In this document: piece by piece, positions 9,257 to 17,639 of the stretch
Numbering within the stretch: the first letter of the stretch is position 1
How the letters are laid out: every line of letters begins with the position of its first letter
Source of the DNA: Martelella alba
Lineage (GTDB): Bacteria; Pseudomonadota; Gammaproteobacteria; Enterobacterales; Enterobacteriaceae
Assembly (NCBI RefSeq): GCF_005217455.1
Contig: NZ_SZPQ01000003.1
Coordinates: forward strand, 248,001-312,000
Length of the DNA stretch: 64,000 nt
Direction: 5' to 3'
The notes under the pieces: generated by a model
Databases searched by the model: none
What the model saw: only the letters and a program-made list of their open reading frames with translations
Told to the model about the DNA's origin: nothing
Program-made: the position numbers and the translations under genes

Positions 9257-9649
9257 ACACGCGCTATCGCGATGCGCCCGCGTCCGGAACCGGGCTTACC
9301 GGCCGGCGTGGGCGCCAAGGCCGCGCTGAGCGCCTGCGACTACCAGATCAGGTCTCCGGCGTCGCCGCTCCAGGGCGGATTCCGTCGGCAGCGGCTGACG
9401 CTGAAAAAATGTCCATCATTCTTATAAAAAATTAAAATAGCATTTCATCTATTGTTTTATTAACGGTAAGGCACATAATGCCATGTTCTTCCGCCTGATG
9501 TGGATGAGGTGAATACGCCTGAGAATTCAAGTCGCATCCACGGCGGGCGAGGAGATCCCCGGCGGCATAACCGCTAGGCGGCCGGGGTATGCGAGCGCGG
9601 CCGACAACGCGGCGGCTTGAAGTATGACGAGCATTGAGGCTATGTGACA
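9257..9649. other. Gene-free stretch after kdpC
   Basis: About 390 bases hold no confident gene. I compared the GC-rich first part with the KdpD ends in three frames and found nothing I would call a remnant. A copy of the dispersed repeat lies at 9599-9629, close to the kdgK start, and must overlap its promoter or leader. Confidence 0.5.
9599..9629 (-). repeat. Dispersed CATACTTC repeat, copy in reverse orientation
   Basis: The plus strand reads GGCCGACAAC, GCGGCGGCTT and GAAGTATGACG in turn. The same arrangement recurs at 43953-43984 with one indel and few changes. Its reverse complement begins CGTCATACTTCAAG, linking it to the copies at 2616 and 27886. Confidence 0.6.
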
Positions 9650-10678
9650 ATGAGCAACAACCGGGAAGTGTTAACCTTTGGCGAAATGATGTTACGTTTG
9701 AAACCGCAAGGCAACAATCGCATCATCCAGTCGGATAATTTTGAAGCCACCTATGGCGGCGCCGAGGCGAATGTCGCCGTCTCGCTGTCCCTGCTGGGGG
9801 ATGAAAGCGCTTATCTGACCAAACTGCCGGACAATCTGCTGGGCGAAAGCGCGCTGGGCACCCTGCGCAAATATGCCGTCGATACCCGACACGTTTTGCG
9901 CGGCGGGCGCCGTTTGGGCATCTACTTCTTTGAAAAAGGCGCCAGCGTGCGTTCCACCAATGTCGTCTACGATCGGGCCGGCAGCGCCTTCGCTGAAGTC
10001 CGCAAAGCAGAGTTCGACTGGGATGCGATATTCCGGGATATCGGTTATTTCTATTTTTCCGGCATCACGCCGTCCATTTCCGAGGAGTTGGCGCAGGCGG
10101 TCAAAGAGGCCTGCGTGTATTGCCGTGCGCACGCTATTCCGGTTATTTGCGATATGAACTACCGCGGCAAAATGTGGAAACCGGAAAAAGCCCAGCGGGT
10201 CATGTCGGAGTTAATGCATTATGTCACGCTGTGCATCGCCCATGATGAGGATTTCGAAGCGACCTTGGGCATCAAGGCATTCGATGGCGATATGACCCGC
10301 GGGATCGCCCAGGCAGAGACCTTTAAGGAAGGCATGCGGGAAGTGACCCGCCGCTATCCCGGCTGCAAGATGGTGGCCAGCGTGCTGCGCGATATCCATT
10401 CGGTGGAAAAAAGCCGCTGGATGAGCCTGTTGTACCGTGACGGCCGGTTCTATGAATCACGGGCCTATGATATGCATGTCATGGAAGGCGTGGCCGCCGG
10501 CGATGCGTTTGGCGCCGGCCTGATGCACGGCCTGCTGCATGATTTCGAACCCCAGGAAAATATCGATTTCGCCATCGCCGCCAGCGTGCTGAAGCTGACC
10601 ATTACCGGCGATCTCAATCTGGTGCAGGAAGCGGATATCCGCGCGGTCATGAACAAAGGCGCCAGCATGAGCCGCTGA
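9650..10678 (+). CDS. kdgK: 2-Keto-3-deoxygluconate kinase-type sugar kinase (PfkB family)
   Basis: This 342-residue PfkB-family kinase probably phosphorylates 2-keto-3-deoxygluconate or a close sugar acid in the cytoplasm. TFGEMMLRLKP at the N-terminus, YGGAEANVAVSLSLLG near 32, DRAGSAFAE near 106 and the catalytic block AAGDAFGAGLMHGLL near 282 fit the family. The last lacks the usual GAGD glycine (VAAGD). The sequence resembles the longer KdgK group I remember from Firmicutes and Thermotoga more than E. coli KdgK. I prefer ATG 9650 (GAGG about ten bases upstream) over GTG 9644. It is monocistronic, with no uronate genes nearby, so the exact substrate is open. Confidence 0.75.
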   Translation: MSNNREVLTFGEMMLRLKPQGNNRIIQSDNFEATYGGAEANVAVSLSLLGDESAYLTKLPDNLLGESALGTLRKYAVDTRHVLRGGRRLGIYFFEKGASVRSTNVVYDRAGSAFAEVRKAEFDWDAIFRDIGYFYFSGITPSISEELAQAVKEACVYCRAHAIPVICDMNYRGKMWKPEKAQRVMSELMHYVTLCIAHDEDFEATLGIKAFDGDMTRGIAQAETFKEGMREVTRRYPGCKMVASVLRDIHSVEKSRWMSLLYRDGRFYESRAYDMHVMEGVAAGDAFGAGLMHGLLHDFEPQENIDFAIAASVLKLTITGDLNLVQEADIRAVMNKGASMSR

Positions 10679-10732
10679 CGCCGCGCCGCTCTCCCTGACC
10701 GCCGCTCACGGTATAGACCCCGGACAATTCCA

Positions 10733-10762
10733 CGTTGCCTTGCCATCAACAAAAAGGCAACG
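10733..10762. terminator. Stem-loop between convergent genes, possible bidirectional terminator
   Basis: CGTTGCCTT (10733-10741) pairs perfectly with AAGGCAACG (10754-10762) around a 12-base loop, between the ends of the kinase and the convergent dehydrogenase. No good T-run follows on either strand, so termination is inferred from position. A partial repeat copy (GGAGTATGACGG) follows at about 10764-10775. Confidence 0.4.
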
Positions 10763-10780
10763 AGGAGTATGACGGATTAT

Positions 10781-12382
10781 TCACTCCTTCCGCCCCGCGC
10801 CGATTGACAGGGGCGCACGGGTGAATACCCCGTTTACCAGCCGGGGGATGCCTAGGGGATTGTCGTCTTTTAGCGCGTCCGGCAACATCGCCTGTGGGTA
10901 ATTCTGATAACAGACCGGGCGCAGGAAGCGCTCAATGGCCAGCGTGCCCACCGATGTCCCCCTGACATCCGAGGTGGCGGGATACGGGCCGCCATGTACC
11001 ATGGCGTCGCACACCTCCACGCCGGTGGGGTAGCCGTTAAGCAAAAGACGGCCGGCTTTCTGTTCAAGCAGCGGCGTCAGCCAGGCGAAACGCGCAAGAT
11101 CGCCGTCCCCGGCGATTAATGTCGCCGTCAGTTGCCCCTGCAAGGCTTGCAGGGCACGCGCCAGCTCCGCCCCGTCCGCCACGGCGACCACGACGGTCAC
11201 CGGGCCGAACACTTCCTCCTGTAGCAGCGGATCCCCGTCGCTGAGCAACCGCGCCTCGGCCTGGAACAGCTGGGGACAGGCCTGTCTGTTCTGCTGCCGC
11301 CGGCCGGCGAGATGGGTCACGCCCGTCTGGCGGCTTAGCCGATCGATCCCCTGTTTATACTGGGTAAGGACGCCGTCATTGAGCATGGTTTGCGCCGGCC
11401 GACGGGTTATTTCGGTCTGCAGCGCCGTTAAAAAAGCGCTAAAGGCGGGGGAGGCGATACCGATGACCAGGCCCGGATTGGTGCAAAACTGACCGCAGCC
11501 CATTACCACCGAATCGGCCAATTCCCGCGCGATGGCCTCGCCCCGTTCCGCCAGCGCGTCGGGCAGCAAAATCATCGGATTGATGCTGCTCATTTCGGCA
11601 AAAACCGGGATGGGATCGGGGCGGGATGCCGCCAGGTCGCATAAAGCGCGGCCGCCTTTCAGGGAGCCGGTGAAACCCACGCCTTTGATGGCCGGATGAC
11701 GGACCAGCGCCTGGCCAATGGTATCGCCGTAAATCATATTAAAGACACCGGCCGGCATGGCGGTTTTTTCGGCGGCGCGGATAATCGCGTTGGCGACGCA
11801 CTCCGCCGTCGCCATATGGCCCGGATGCGCCTTGACGACCACCGGACAACCCGCCGCCAGGGCCGCGGCCGTATCGCCGCCCGCGGTGGAAAAGGCCAAC
11901 GGGAAGTTGCTGGCGCCGAAAACCGCCACCGGACCGATACCGCGCTTGACCTGCCTGATATCGGGACGCGGCAACGGCGTACGATCGGGCAGGGCCGTAT
12001 CAATGCGAGCGCCGAGATAATCACCGCGGCGCAATACTTCGGCGAACAACCGCATCTGGCCGCTGGTCCTAGCGCGCTCACCGCGCAGTCGTCCTTCGGC
12101 CAAGGCGGTTTCGCGCATCGCCAGCGCGATGAAATCGTCATCCAGCGCATCCAATTCATCGGCGATGGCTTGCAGGAAACCGGCCCTGGCGGCAACTGGA
12201 ATCCCCTGGTAAGCGGGAAAGGCGAGTTGCGCCGCCAGACAGGCTTGTCCGGCTTCTTCCTCGGTGGCCGGCGCGAAGGCATAAGGCAGCGCCTCGCCGG
12301 TATGGGCGTCGTGGCTTACCCGCGTGCGGGCCTGTTGCCCGCTCCGTCGTCCGCCGATAAAATTTTTTCCAAGAAGAGACAT
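10781..12382 (-). CDS. 2-Ketoglutarate semialdehyde (2,5-dioxopentanoate) dehydrogenase
   Basis: This is the last step of hydroxyproline breakdown: 2-ketoglutarate semialdehyde is oxidised with NAD(P)+ to 2-ketoglutarate, which enters the TCA cycle. The 533-residue aldehyde dehydrogenase has GASNFPLAF (catalytic-site asparagine 159), FAEMSSINP (general-base glutamate 263) and GQFCTNPG (nucleophile cysteine 300). The divergent glycine and cysteine motifs are typical of the KGSADH group rather than betaine or succinate semialdehyde enzymes. ATG 12382 follows CCGGAGTAACG. It is the last gene of the minus-strand cluster, five bases after the dehydrogenase alpha subunit. The Pseudomonas counterpart is lhpG. 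Confidence 0.85.
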   Translation of the reverse strand: MSLLGKNFIGGRRSGQQARTRVSHDAHTGEALPYAFAPATEEEAGQACLAAQLAFPAYQGIPVAARAGFLQAIADELDALDDDFIALAMRETALAEGRLRGERARTSGQMRLFAEVLRRGDYLGARIDTALPDRTPLPRPDIRQVKRGIGPVAVFGASNFPLAFSTAGGDTAAALAAGCPVVVKAHPGHMATAECVANAIIRAAEKTAMPAGVFNMIYGDTIGQALVRHPAIKGVGFTGSLKGGRALCDLAASRPDPIPVFAEMSSINPMILLPDALAERGEAIARELADSVVMGCGQFCTNPGLVIGIASPAFSAFLTALQTEITRRPAQTMLNDGVLTQYKQGIDRLSRQTGVTHLAGRRQQNRQACPQLFQAEARLLSDGDPLLQEEVFGPVTVVVAVADGAELARALQALQGQLTATLIAGDGDLARFAWLTPLLEQKAGRLLLNGYPTGVEVCDAMVHGGPYPATSDVRGTSVGTLAIERFLRPVCYQNYPQAMLPDALKDDNPLGIPRLVNGVFTRAPLSIGAGRKE

Positions 12383-12386
12383 ATCG

Positions 12387-13670
12387 TTACTCCGGGTGAG
12401 GGTATTGACGGGGTAAAGGCGGCGCTTCGTCTGGCCGGCACAGGGATGCGATTCGCGCGGGCAACAAGGGAGGACGCGGCTCCACGGCTTGCCAGCCTTG
12501 CAAAAAGCCCAGCGAAGACAGGCAGATTTTACCTTGGCAGGGGCCCATGCCGCAGCGGGTGGCCATTTTGGCCGCCGCCGGATTGTCGAATGCCCACAAC
12601 TCGCCGTAGGTCACGTCTTCGCAGCGGCAGATAATCGTCTCGGCCGTCACCCCTTTTTTCAACCGCTCCGGCAGAACGAACGCCCGTTCGACGGCCTGCG
12701 CGAAGCGTTGCCAGTGGCGTTTCTCCGCCAGGCGGCCATTGGCTTCATTCTGTCGGCCCACGGCATGGGCGCCCGCTATGGCGCCTTCCGCCAACGACAG
12801 CTCGCTGCCGCCGATTCCGGTACATTCGCCGGCGGCATAGAGATTCGGCTGTGATGTCCGCTGGTACGCGTCGACGACAATGCCCTGTTCGCCCACATCG
12901 GCGCCCAGCATCCGGGCGATATCGGTATTGGGGATAAGCCCATAACCGCAGGCCAGACGATCGCAGGGAATGTCCCTGAGTTTGCCGTTTTGTTCAACGG
13001 TGATCCGCTGCAGGCGGTGTTCGCCATGCGCGGCGATCACACTACTGTTGAGGCGATAGCGTGGATGGGCCAGCGTGGCGGCCTGCCATAGTTTGCCCGG
13101 CCAGCGCCACAGGCCGTTGGCGAAAGACCACATGGCCCCCGGCCGCTGCGCCTCAAAAATGCCGGCGACGCGCGCGCCATGCCGACGCGCGGTATCGGCG
13201 CAGGCCAGCAGTAGTGGCCCGCTACCGGCAATAACAATCCGCTGCCCGGCGATATCGGTCCCGGATTTGACCAGCGATTGCAGGCCTCCGGCCCCGGTGA
13301 CGCCGGGCAAGGTCCAACCGGGGAAAGGGATAAAGCGTTCCCGGGCGCCGCAACAGATAATAACTTTGCCGGCCGTCGCCTCGTAGGCCGAGGCATCGTC
13401 TTCCAGCAAGTAGCGCTGTTCTGCGGTTCTCAAAATCAGACGGGTACCGGGCGCGAACCGGATCCGTCGGTTCCCGGCCAGTTGCCGGAAATAACCTTCC
13501 GCCGTCGTCGTCGGCTGTCCGCCAGGTCCTTGGCGCCAGATTTGGCCGCCGGCCCGGGGATTATCGTCGATAACAAGCACTTCGGCGCCTCCTCGGGCGC
13601 AGGCGGTCGCGGCCGCTAATCCCGCGGGCCCGGCGCCGATCACCAGAATATCGGTTTCAATCCGTTTCAT
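12387..13670 (-). CDS. D-hydroxyproline dehydrogenase, NAD/FAD-binding subunit (HcnB-like)
   Basis: This 427-residue flavoprotein resembles HcnB/SoxA/OoxA subunits. Its first dinucleotide fold is VIGAGPAGLAAATACARGG near residue 11, with DNPRAGGQIWR after it. A second nucleotide fold is IAGSGPLLLACADTARRHG near 150. The C-terminus carries a cysteine-rich BFD-like [2Fe-2S] region (IICRCEDV and CGMGPCQGKIC). With the next two genes it probably makes a three-subunit dehydrogenase that oxidises cis-4-hydroxy-D-proline to pyrroline-4-hydroxy-2-carboxylate and passes electrons to the respiratory chain. The start ATG overlaps the end of the ferredoxin-like gene by 14 bases, so the two are translationally linked. 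Confidence 0.8.
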   Translation of the reverse strand: MKRIETDILVIGAGPAGLAAATACARGGAEVLVIDDNPRAGGQIWRQGPGGQPTTTAEGYFRQLAGNRRIRFAPGTRLILRTAEQRYLLEDDASAYEATAGKVIICCGARERFIPFPGWTLPGVTGAGGLQSLVKSGTDIAGQRIVIAGSGPLLLACADTARRHGARVAGIFEAQRPGAMWSFANGLWRWPGKLWQAATLAHPRYRLNSSVIAAHGEHRLQRITVEQNGKLRDIPCDRLACGYGLIPNTDIARMLGADVGEQGIVVDAYQRTSQPNLYAAGECTGIGGSELSLAEGAIAGAHAVGRQNEANGRLAEKRHWQRFAQAVERAFVLPERLKKGVTAETIICRCEDVTYGELWAFDNPAAAKMATRCGMGPCQGKICLSSLGFLQGWQAVEPRPPLLPARIASLCRPDEAPPLPRQYPHPE

Positions 13671-13899
13671 GGGTATTCACCCGCATGGCTGGCCGGCACA
13701 GGGTCTGGCAGGCCAGGCGCCGTTCGCCGTCGATAATGACCCGGCATTCCTGGCAAACGCCCATGCCGCACACCGGCGCCCGGCGCCGTCCCGTTACCGA
13801 GGTTCGGCTGCAACCGTCGCCGCGCAGCGCCAGCGCCGCCGCCACGGTAATCCCTTCGGGTACCGTTATTTTTTGCCCATCGACATCAAGTTCGATCAT
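13657..13899 (-). CDS. (2Fe-2S)-binding subunit of D-hydroxyproline dehydrogenase (HcnA-like)
   Basis: This 80-residue ferredoxin-like protein is the small electron-transfer subunit of the HcnABC-type dehydrogenase. It opens with a ubiquitin-like fold (IELDVDGQKITVPEG) and carries a four-cysteine [2Fe-2S] pattern: a cysteine in GDGCSRT, then VCGMGVCQECRV, then LACQTLC. I chose ATG 13899 because GGGAG sits upstream inside the end of the previous gene. A longer frame reaching 13968 only reads through the oxidoreductase gene. It starts two bases after the stop of the HcnC-like gene and overlaps the HcnB-like gene by 14 bases. Confidence 0.8.
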   Translation of the reverse strand: MIELDVDGQKITVPEGITVAAALALRGDGCSRTSVTGRRRAPVCGMGVCQECRVIIDGERRLACQTLCRPAMRVNTHETD

Positions 13900-13901
13900 G
13901 A

Positions 13902-15008
13902 TCAGGCTCCCTTTAAGAAACGTTCCACGCGATAGGGCGCGTCGGCCAGCGGCGGTCGTTCGCCGCAAATCGCGGCACAGAGCAGATCCGCCGTGGCCGT
14001 GGCCGTGGTAACGCCCAACCCCTCGTGGCCCACGGCAAGCCAGACGGCGGAATGGCGCGGATGGCGCCCGATGATCGGCAAACCGTCGGGGGTGGCCGCC
14101 CTAAACCCGGTCCAGGCCCGGATAACGGTTAATCGCGCCAGGGCGGGGACATACTCGCAGGCCCGTCTGAGCATTTTGCTCAGCATCCAGCTTTCCACCG
14201 CCGGATCCGTATTGCCGAACTGGCGCGTCGCGCCGATAAAAATCTGCCCCGTCGGCCGGGGTTGAATGTTGCAGGCCGCGGAGGGGCCGGCGGTATGATG
14301 AGCGCTGGTCACATAACCCAGCTCCACCAGGGTGTGTTTAATGGGATGGCGGCAACGCTCGGTGATCACCAGATGCCCTTTTTTCGGCTCGATGGGTAAC
14401 TCGGGAAACAGCATCGGCGCCTGAATGCCGTTGGCGAGAATAAGATGATCCGCCGCCAGACAACGGCCGTCCTCCAGGATGACCCGCGTGCCGTCGATGG
14501 CGCTCACAGTGCCGGAAACCTGCGCCGCGCCGGCGCTTGCCAGCATCCAGCGCGCCACTGCCGGCGCATAGACTATACCGTCGTCCTCAATAAGCAGTCC
14601 GCCCGTCAGGCCCTCGCGCAGCCAGGGCTCGGCGGCGGTGAGCTGCGCGCCCGTCAACAACCGGCAGGTTTCGCCTTGCTCGCGCAACAGATGGTGTTTC
14701 CTTTCGGCCTCGGCCATTTCTTCCTGGTTGGCGGCCAGCCATAGCGTTCCGTTTTTACGGTAGGCCGCCGTGGGGGGCAAGTGCGCGGCGATGTGCTTCC
14801 AGCGCCGCAGGGCATAGCGGGTAAGGGCCAACTCGGCCGGGTTACCGTCGAGAATAAGCAGATGGCCCATGCCCGCCGCCGTGGCGGCGCGCAGACCGGC
14901 ATCCATCACGGTGACCCGCAAACCCCGTTGCGCCAGCGTCCAGGCGCAACAGGCGCCGACAATCCCGCCGCCGATAATCAGCACATCGGATGCACCGACG
15001 GGCTTCAC
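13902..15008 (-). CDS. D-hydroxyproline dehydrogenase, DAO-family FAD subunit (HcnC-like)
   Basis: This 368-residue flavoprotein of the D-amino-acid oxidase/glycine oxidase family is the likely catalytic subunit for oxidising cis-4-hydroxy-D-proline. The FAD fold is visible at the N-terminus ([20 protein letters not shown]) with DAG at the end of the second strand. The C-terminal FAD-contacting block includes [14 protein letters not shown] and [12 protein letters not shown]. The start is GTG at 15008, overlapping the epimerase stop in a GTGA arrangement. The close packing with the epimerase and two partner subunits fixes its role better than sequence alone. A sarcosine-oxidase-like activity is an alternative. 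Confidence 0.8.
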   Translation of the reverse strand: MKPVGASDVLIIGGGIVGACCAWTLAQRGLRVTVMDAGLRAATAAGMGHLLILDGNPAELALTRYALRRWKHIAAHLPPTAAYRKNGTLWLAANQEEMAEAERKHHLLREQGETCRLLTGAQLTAAEPWLREGLTGGLLIEDDGIVYAPAVARWMLASAGAAQVSGTVSAIDGTRVILEDGRCLAADHLILANGIQAPMLFPELPIEPKKGHLVITERCRHPIKHTLVELGYVTSAHHTAGPSAACNIQPRPTGQIFIGATRQFGNTDPAVESWMLSKMLRRACEYVPALARLTVIRAWTGFRAATPDGLPIIGRHPRHSAVWLAVGHEGLGVTTATATADLLCAAICGERPPLADAPYRVERFLKGA

Positions 15009-15937
15009 AGTGCGATCCCCCAGGCAAAAGGGTCTTGTTCTTCGATGATCAGCGTGGTTTCCGCACTGATATGCGCCGTTCCCCGTATAGTCGGCAGCAC
15101 GCCGTGTTCGTGCGGCGCATAGTACCCCTCAAAAACGCTGTCGATAATGCTGGCTTGCCGCCAGACCTGGCCGGGGGCCAGCCTGCCGTCCGCCGCCAGG
15201 CAAGCCAATTTGGCGCTGGTGCCGGTGCCGCAGGGCGAGCGGTCATAGGCGCCGCCCGGACAGAGCACAAAGCTGCGGCTGTCGGCGCTGGGATGCGGGC
15301 CGAATAATTCGATGTGGTCGATAGGCGCGCCGTCTTCGCCGCTGATACCTTGCTCCTGCAAAGCGCGCCTGACGTCCAGGGCGTATGCGGTCAATGCCGG
15401 AATATTATCGCCGACGACCGACAGGCCGTGGTCGCTTATCAGAAAAAACCAGTTGCCGCCCCAGGCGATATCGCCGGTCACGAGTCCAAGCCTGCCGCTC
15501 GCCACCGTGACCTGTCGCCGGTAACGCCAGGCGGGCACATTTTCAACGCTGACCGACAAATCATCATGCAAGGTGGCATACACGTCGCCCACCGGCGTTT
15601 CAATTTTGTGCCTGCCGGCGGAAATGCGCCCCATCCAGGCGAGCGAGCGGACCAGTCCGATCGTGCCGTGTCCGCACATCCCCAGATAACCGGCATTATT
15701 AAAGAAGATGACGCCGGCGCAGGCCCCGGGGTCCACCGGTTCGCACAGCAGCGCGCCCACCAGGACATCGCCGCCCCTGGGTTCGAGAATACAGGTCCGG
15801 CGATAGCCGTCATAGCGTGCGGCCAGGATCTCTTTGCGCGCGGTGATCGGCCCGCGGCCCAGATCGGGAAAACCGGCCGTGACAAGACGGGTGGGTTCCC
15901 CGCCGGTATGAGAGTCGATAATGGAAATTTTGCGCAT
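15005..15937 (-). CDS. 4-Hydroxyproline 2-epimerase (proline racemase family)
   Basis: This enzyme converts trans-4-hydroxy-L-proline into cis-4-hydroxy-D-proline, the entry step of the pathway. The 310-residue protein keeps both catalytic cysteines: MCGHGTIGL (cysteine 88) and [10 protein letters not shown] (cysteine 236). That two-cysteine arrangement marks proline racemases and hydroxyproline epimerases and excludes the dehydratase branch, where the first is replaced. I chose ATG 15937 because AAGGAG lies about eight bases upstream; GTG 15943 is in frame but too close. The stop overlaps the next gene's start. Proline racemase activity cannot be excluded from sequence, but the neighbours favour hydroxyproline. 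The Pseudomonas counterpart is lhpA. Confidence 0.88.
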   Translation of the reverse strand: MRKISIIDSHTGGEPTRLVTAGFPDLGRGPITARKEILAARYDGYRRTCILEPRGGDVLVGALLCEPVDPGACAGVIFFNNAGYLGMCGHGTIGLVRSLAWMGRISAGRHKIETPVGDVYATLHDDLSVSVENVPAWRYRRQVTVASGRLGLVTGDIAWGGNWFFLISDHGLSVVGDNIPALTAYALDVRRALQEQGISGEDGAPIDHIELFGPHPSADSRSFVLCPGGAYDRSPCGTGTSAKLACLAADGRLAPGQVWRQASIIDSVFEGYYAPHEHGVLPTIRGTAHISAETTLIIEEQDPFAWGIAL

Positions 15938-15958
15938 CAACACTCTCCTTAAAAAGCG

Positions 15959-16621
15959 TTATTTGCCGTTCAGATTATCCAGTAATGACTGGCAAACGCC
16001 GTAGATATGCGCTTTGAGCAAATCCACCGCCGCGGTCACATCGCCGCGACGGCACAGCCGCATAATCTCGGCGTGTTCCCGATCGGCGCGGGGTTTCCCG
16101 TCGGACAGACTGATCTGCATACGAAGATACCGTTCCAGCTTTTGATTAATGGAACTCACGGCGTCCAGAATAAGCGGCCGGTTGGCCGGCTGATATAATG
16201 TCGCGTGAAACCGCCAGTTGAGATAAGACCAATTGAGGATGTCCTGATCGGCGATATAATTCCGGTAGGCTTGCTCAATGGCGGCAAAGTCCTGTTCGCC
16301 CATATTGGGAATGGCCAGCTCCAGCAGGCGCTGTTCCAACAGGATCCGCATTTCAAAGAGTTGGGCGAGTTCGTTATCGGTCATACGGGTCACCACCGCG
16401 CCGCGATTCTTGATGAAAATCACCAATCCTTCCGACTCGAGCTTTTTCAACGCCTCCCTGACGGGAATTTTGCTGACATTGAATTTCTTGGCGATGTCAT
16501 CCTGGCGGATGGGTTCGTCCATCGAAAAATATTCGTTAAGAATGGCTTTACGCAAATATTGCGTAATGACATCCGACGTCGAAGGCGCCTTACTAAGATC
16601 AGGAATGATCAGGTTTTCCAT
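15959..16621 (-). CDS. GntR-family transcriptional regulator (FadR/FCD type) of the hydroxyproline cluster
   Basis: This 220-residue regulator has an N-terminal winged helix with the GntR signature QDDIAKKFNVSKIPVREALK near residues 38-57. An alpha-helical FCD ligand-binding domain follows, with the metal-ligand histidine-rich pattern partly visible (NWRFHATLY and REHAEI). It likely senses hydroxyproline or an intermediate and controls the surrounding operon. I chose ATG 16621 with AAGGA upstream; a longer frame to 16729 would overlap the previous gene and adds junk residues. It sits between the deaminase and epimerase genes in the same orientation, so it is probably autoregulated with them. 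Confidence 0.85.
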   Translation of the reverse strand: MENLIIPDLSKAPSTSDVITQYLRKAILNEYFSMDEPIRQDDIAKKFNVSKIPVREALKKLESEGLVIFIKNRGAVVTRMTDNELAQLFEMRILLEQRLLELAIPNMGEQDFAAIEQAYRNYIADQDILNWSYLNWRFHATLYQPANRPLILDAVSSINQKLERYLRMQISLSDGKPRADREHAEIMRLCRRGDVTAAVDLLKAHIYGVCQSLLDNLNGK

Positions 16622-16685
16622 TGTGGTGATTCCTTTGATACAAGGTACGCCTTCGACCGACCCCCGCGTGGCGGGGAAAGCAGCG

Positions 16686-17603
16686 TCAAAGGCCGACATC
16701 CGGCAGCGTCGGGCGCGTAGCCAGAGCATTTTTCATCAGGGTTTGGACATGCTCGCGTTCATCCCCCTTAAGGGGTAGGCGCGGCGGTCGCGTCAGTGCC
16801 GAACCGCGGCCGGCGATCTCTTCGCATAGCTTAATGCATTGTACCAAATCGGGACGGGCATCAAGATGCAGGATTGGCATCAGCCATTCATAGAGCGGCA
16901 TGGCGTCGGCGAAACGTCCGGCCTTGCACAGACGGAAAAGGGTTTCTCCCTCTTTGGGGAAAACATTCGACATACCGGAAATCCAGCCCTCGGCGCCGAC
17001 GGCAATGCTTTCCAGCACCACATCGTCCAGGCCGGCGAACAAGGTAAACCGATCGCCCACCCGGTTTCTCACATCGATAAAGCGGCGGGTATCCCCGGAA
17101 CTGTCTTTAAAACACAGGATATTCTCGCAATCGGCCAGGGAAATAAGAATGTCCGGCGTGACATCGTTTTTGTAAATCGGCGGGTTGTTATACACCATCA
17201 CCGGCAGACTGACGCTTTGCGCCACACTGCGGAAATGCTGCTCGGTTTCATAAGGTTTGGACGAATACACCAAGGCGGGCATCAGCATGATGCCATCGAC
17301 GCCCACCCGTTGCGCGCCCAGGGCCACCTGCGCCGCATTGCGGCTGGTAAATTCGGCGACGCCGCAAATAACCGGCACCCGCCCGGCCGCCGCATCTTTG
17401 GCGACCTCGGCCACGGCGATTTTTTCCTCGGCGCTAAGGGAGGTGTTTTCACCCACACTGCCGCAAACCACCAGTCCGGACACGCCATCCCTCACCAGGT
17501 TGGCGATAACGCTATGGGTGGCTTCGAGATTGACCGATAAGTCGGTGTTAAATTGCGTGGTGACGGCGGGGAATACGCCGGTCCAGTTGACTTTTTCCAC
17601 CAT
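16686..17603 (-). CDS. Pyrroline-4-hydroxy-2-carboxylate deaminase (DapA family)
   Basis: This 305-residue TIM-barrel protein of the dihydrodipicolinate synthase family probably removes ammonia and water from pyrroline-4-hydroxy-2-carboxylate to give 2-ketoglutarate semialdehyde. The Schiff-base lysine is in ILCFKDSSGDTRR (residue 166) and the partner tyrosine in VMVYNNPP (138). GSVGENTSLS near 49 replaces the GTTGE block of true DapA. ATG 17603 follows GAGGAATGGAAA. It lies between the permease and the regulator gene. The context points to the deaminase rather than lysine synthesis or sialic acid lyase. The Pseudomonas counterpart is lhpC. Confidence 0.85.
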   Translation of the reverse strand: MVEKVNWTGVFPAVTTQFNTDLSVNLEATHSVIANLVRDGVSGLVVCGSVGENTSLSAEEKIAVAEVAKDAAAGRVPVICGVAEFTSRNAAQVALGAQRVGVDGIMLMPALVYSSKPYETEQHFRSVAQSVSLPVMVYNNPPIYKNDVTPDILISLADCENILCFKDSSGDTRRFIDVRNRVGDRFTLFAGLDDVVLESIAVGAEGWISGMSNVFPKEGETLFRLCKAGRFADAMPLYEWLMPILHLDARPDLVQCIKLCEEIAGRGSALTRPPRLPLKGDEREHVQTLMKNALATRPTLPDVGL

Positions 17604-17639
17604 TTTCCATTCCTCTGCTAACGTTGTATAACCGGCAAG

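Noticed and set aside
9257-9435. Possible kdpD remnant after kdpC
   Set aside because: Three frames were compared from memory with KdpD; only loose glycine-rich similarity was seen, not enough to call a pseudogene.
11696-12634. 312-codon plus-strand frame opposite the semialdehyde dehydrogenase
   Set aside because: Arg/Gly-rich antisense translation and no ribosome site; the dehydrogenase active site is on the minus strand.
16686-17603. Annotation of the first DapA-like protein as dihydrodipicolinate synthase
   Set aside because: The GTTGE motif is altered and the neighbours form a hydroxyproline pathway, so lysine synthesis is unlikely.
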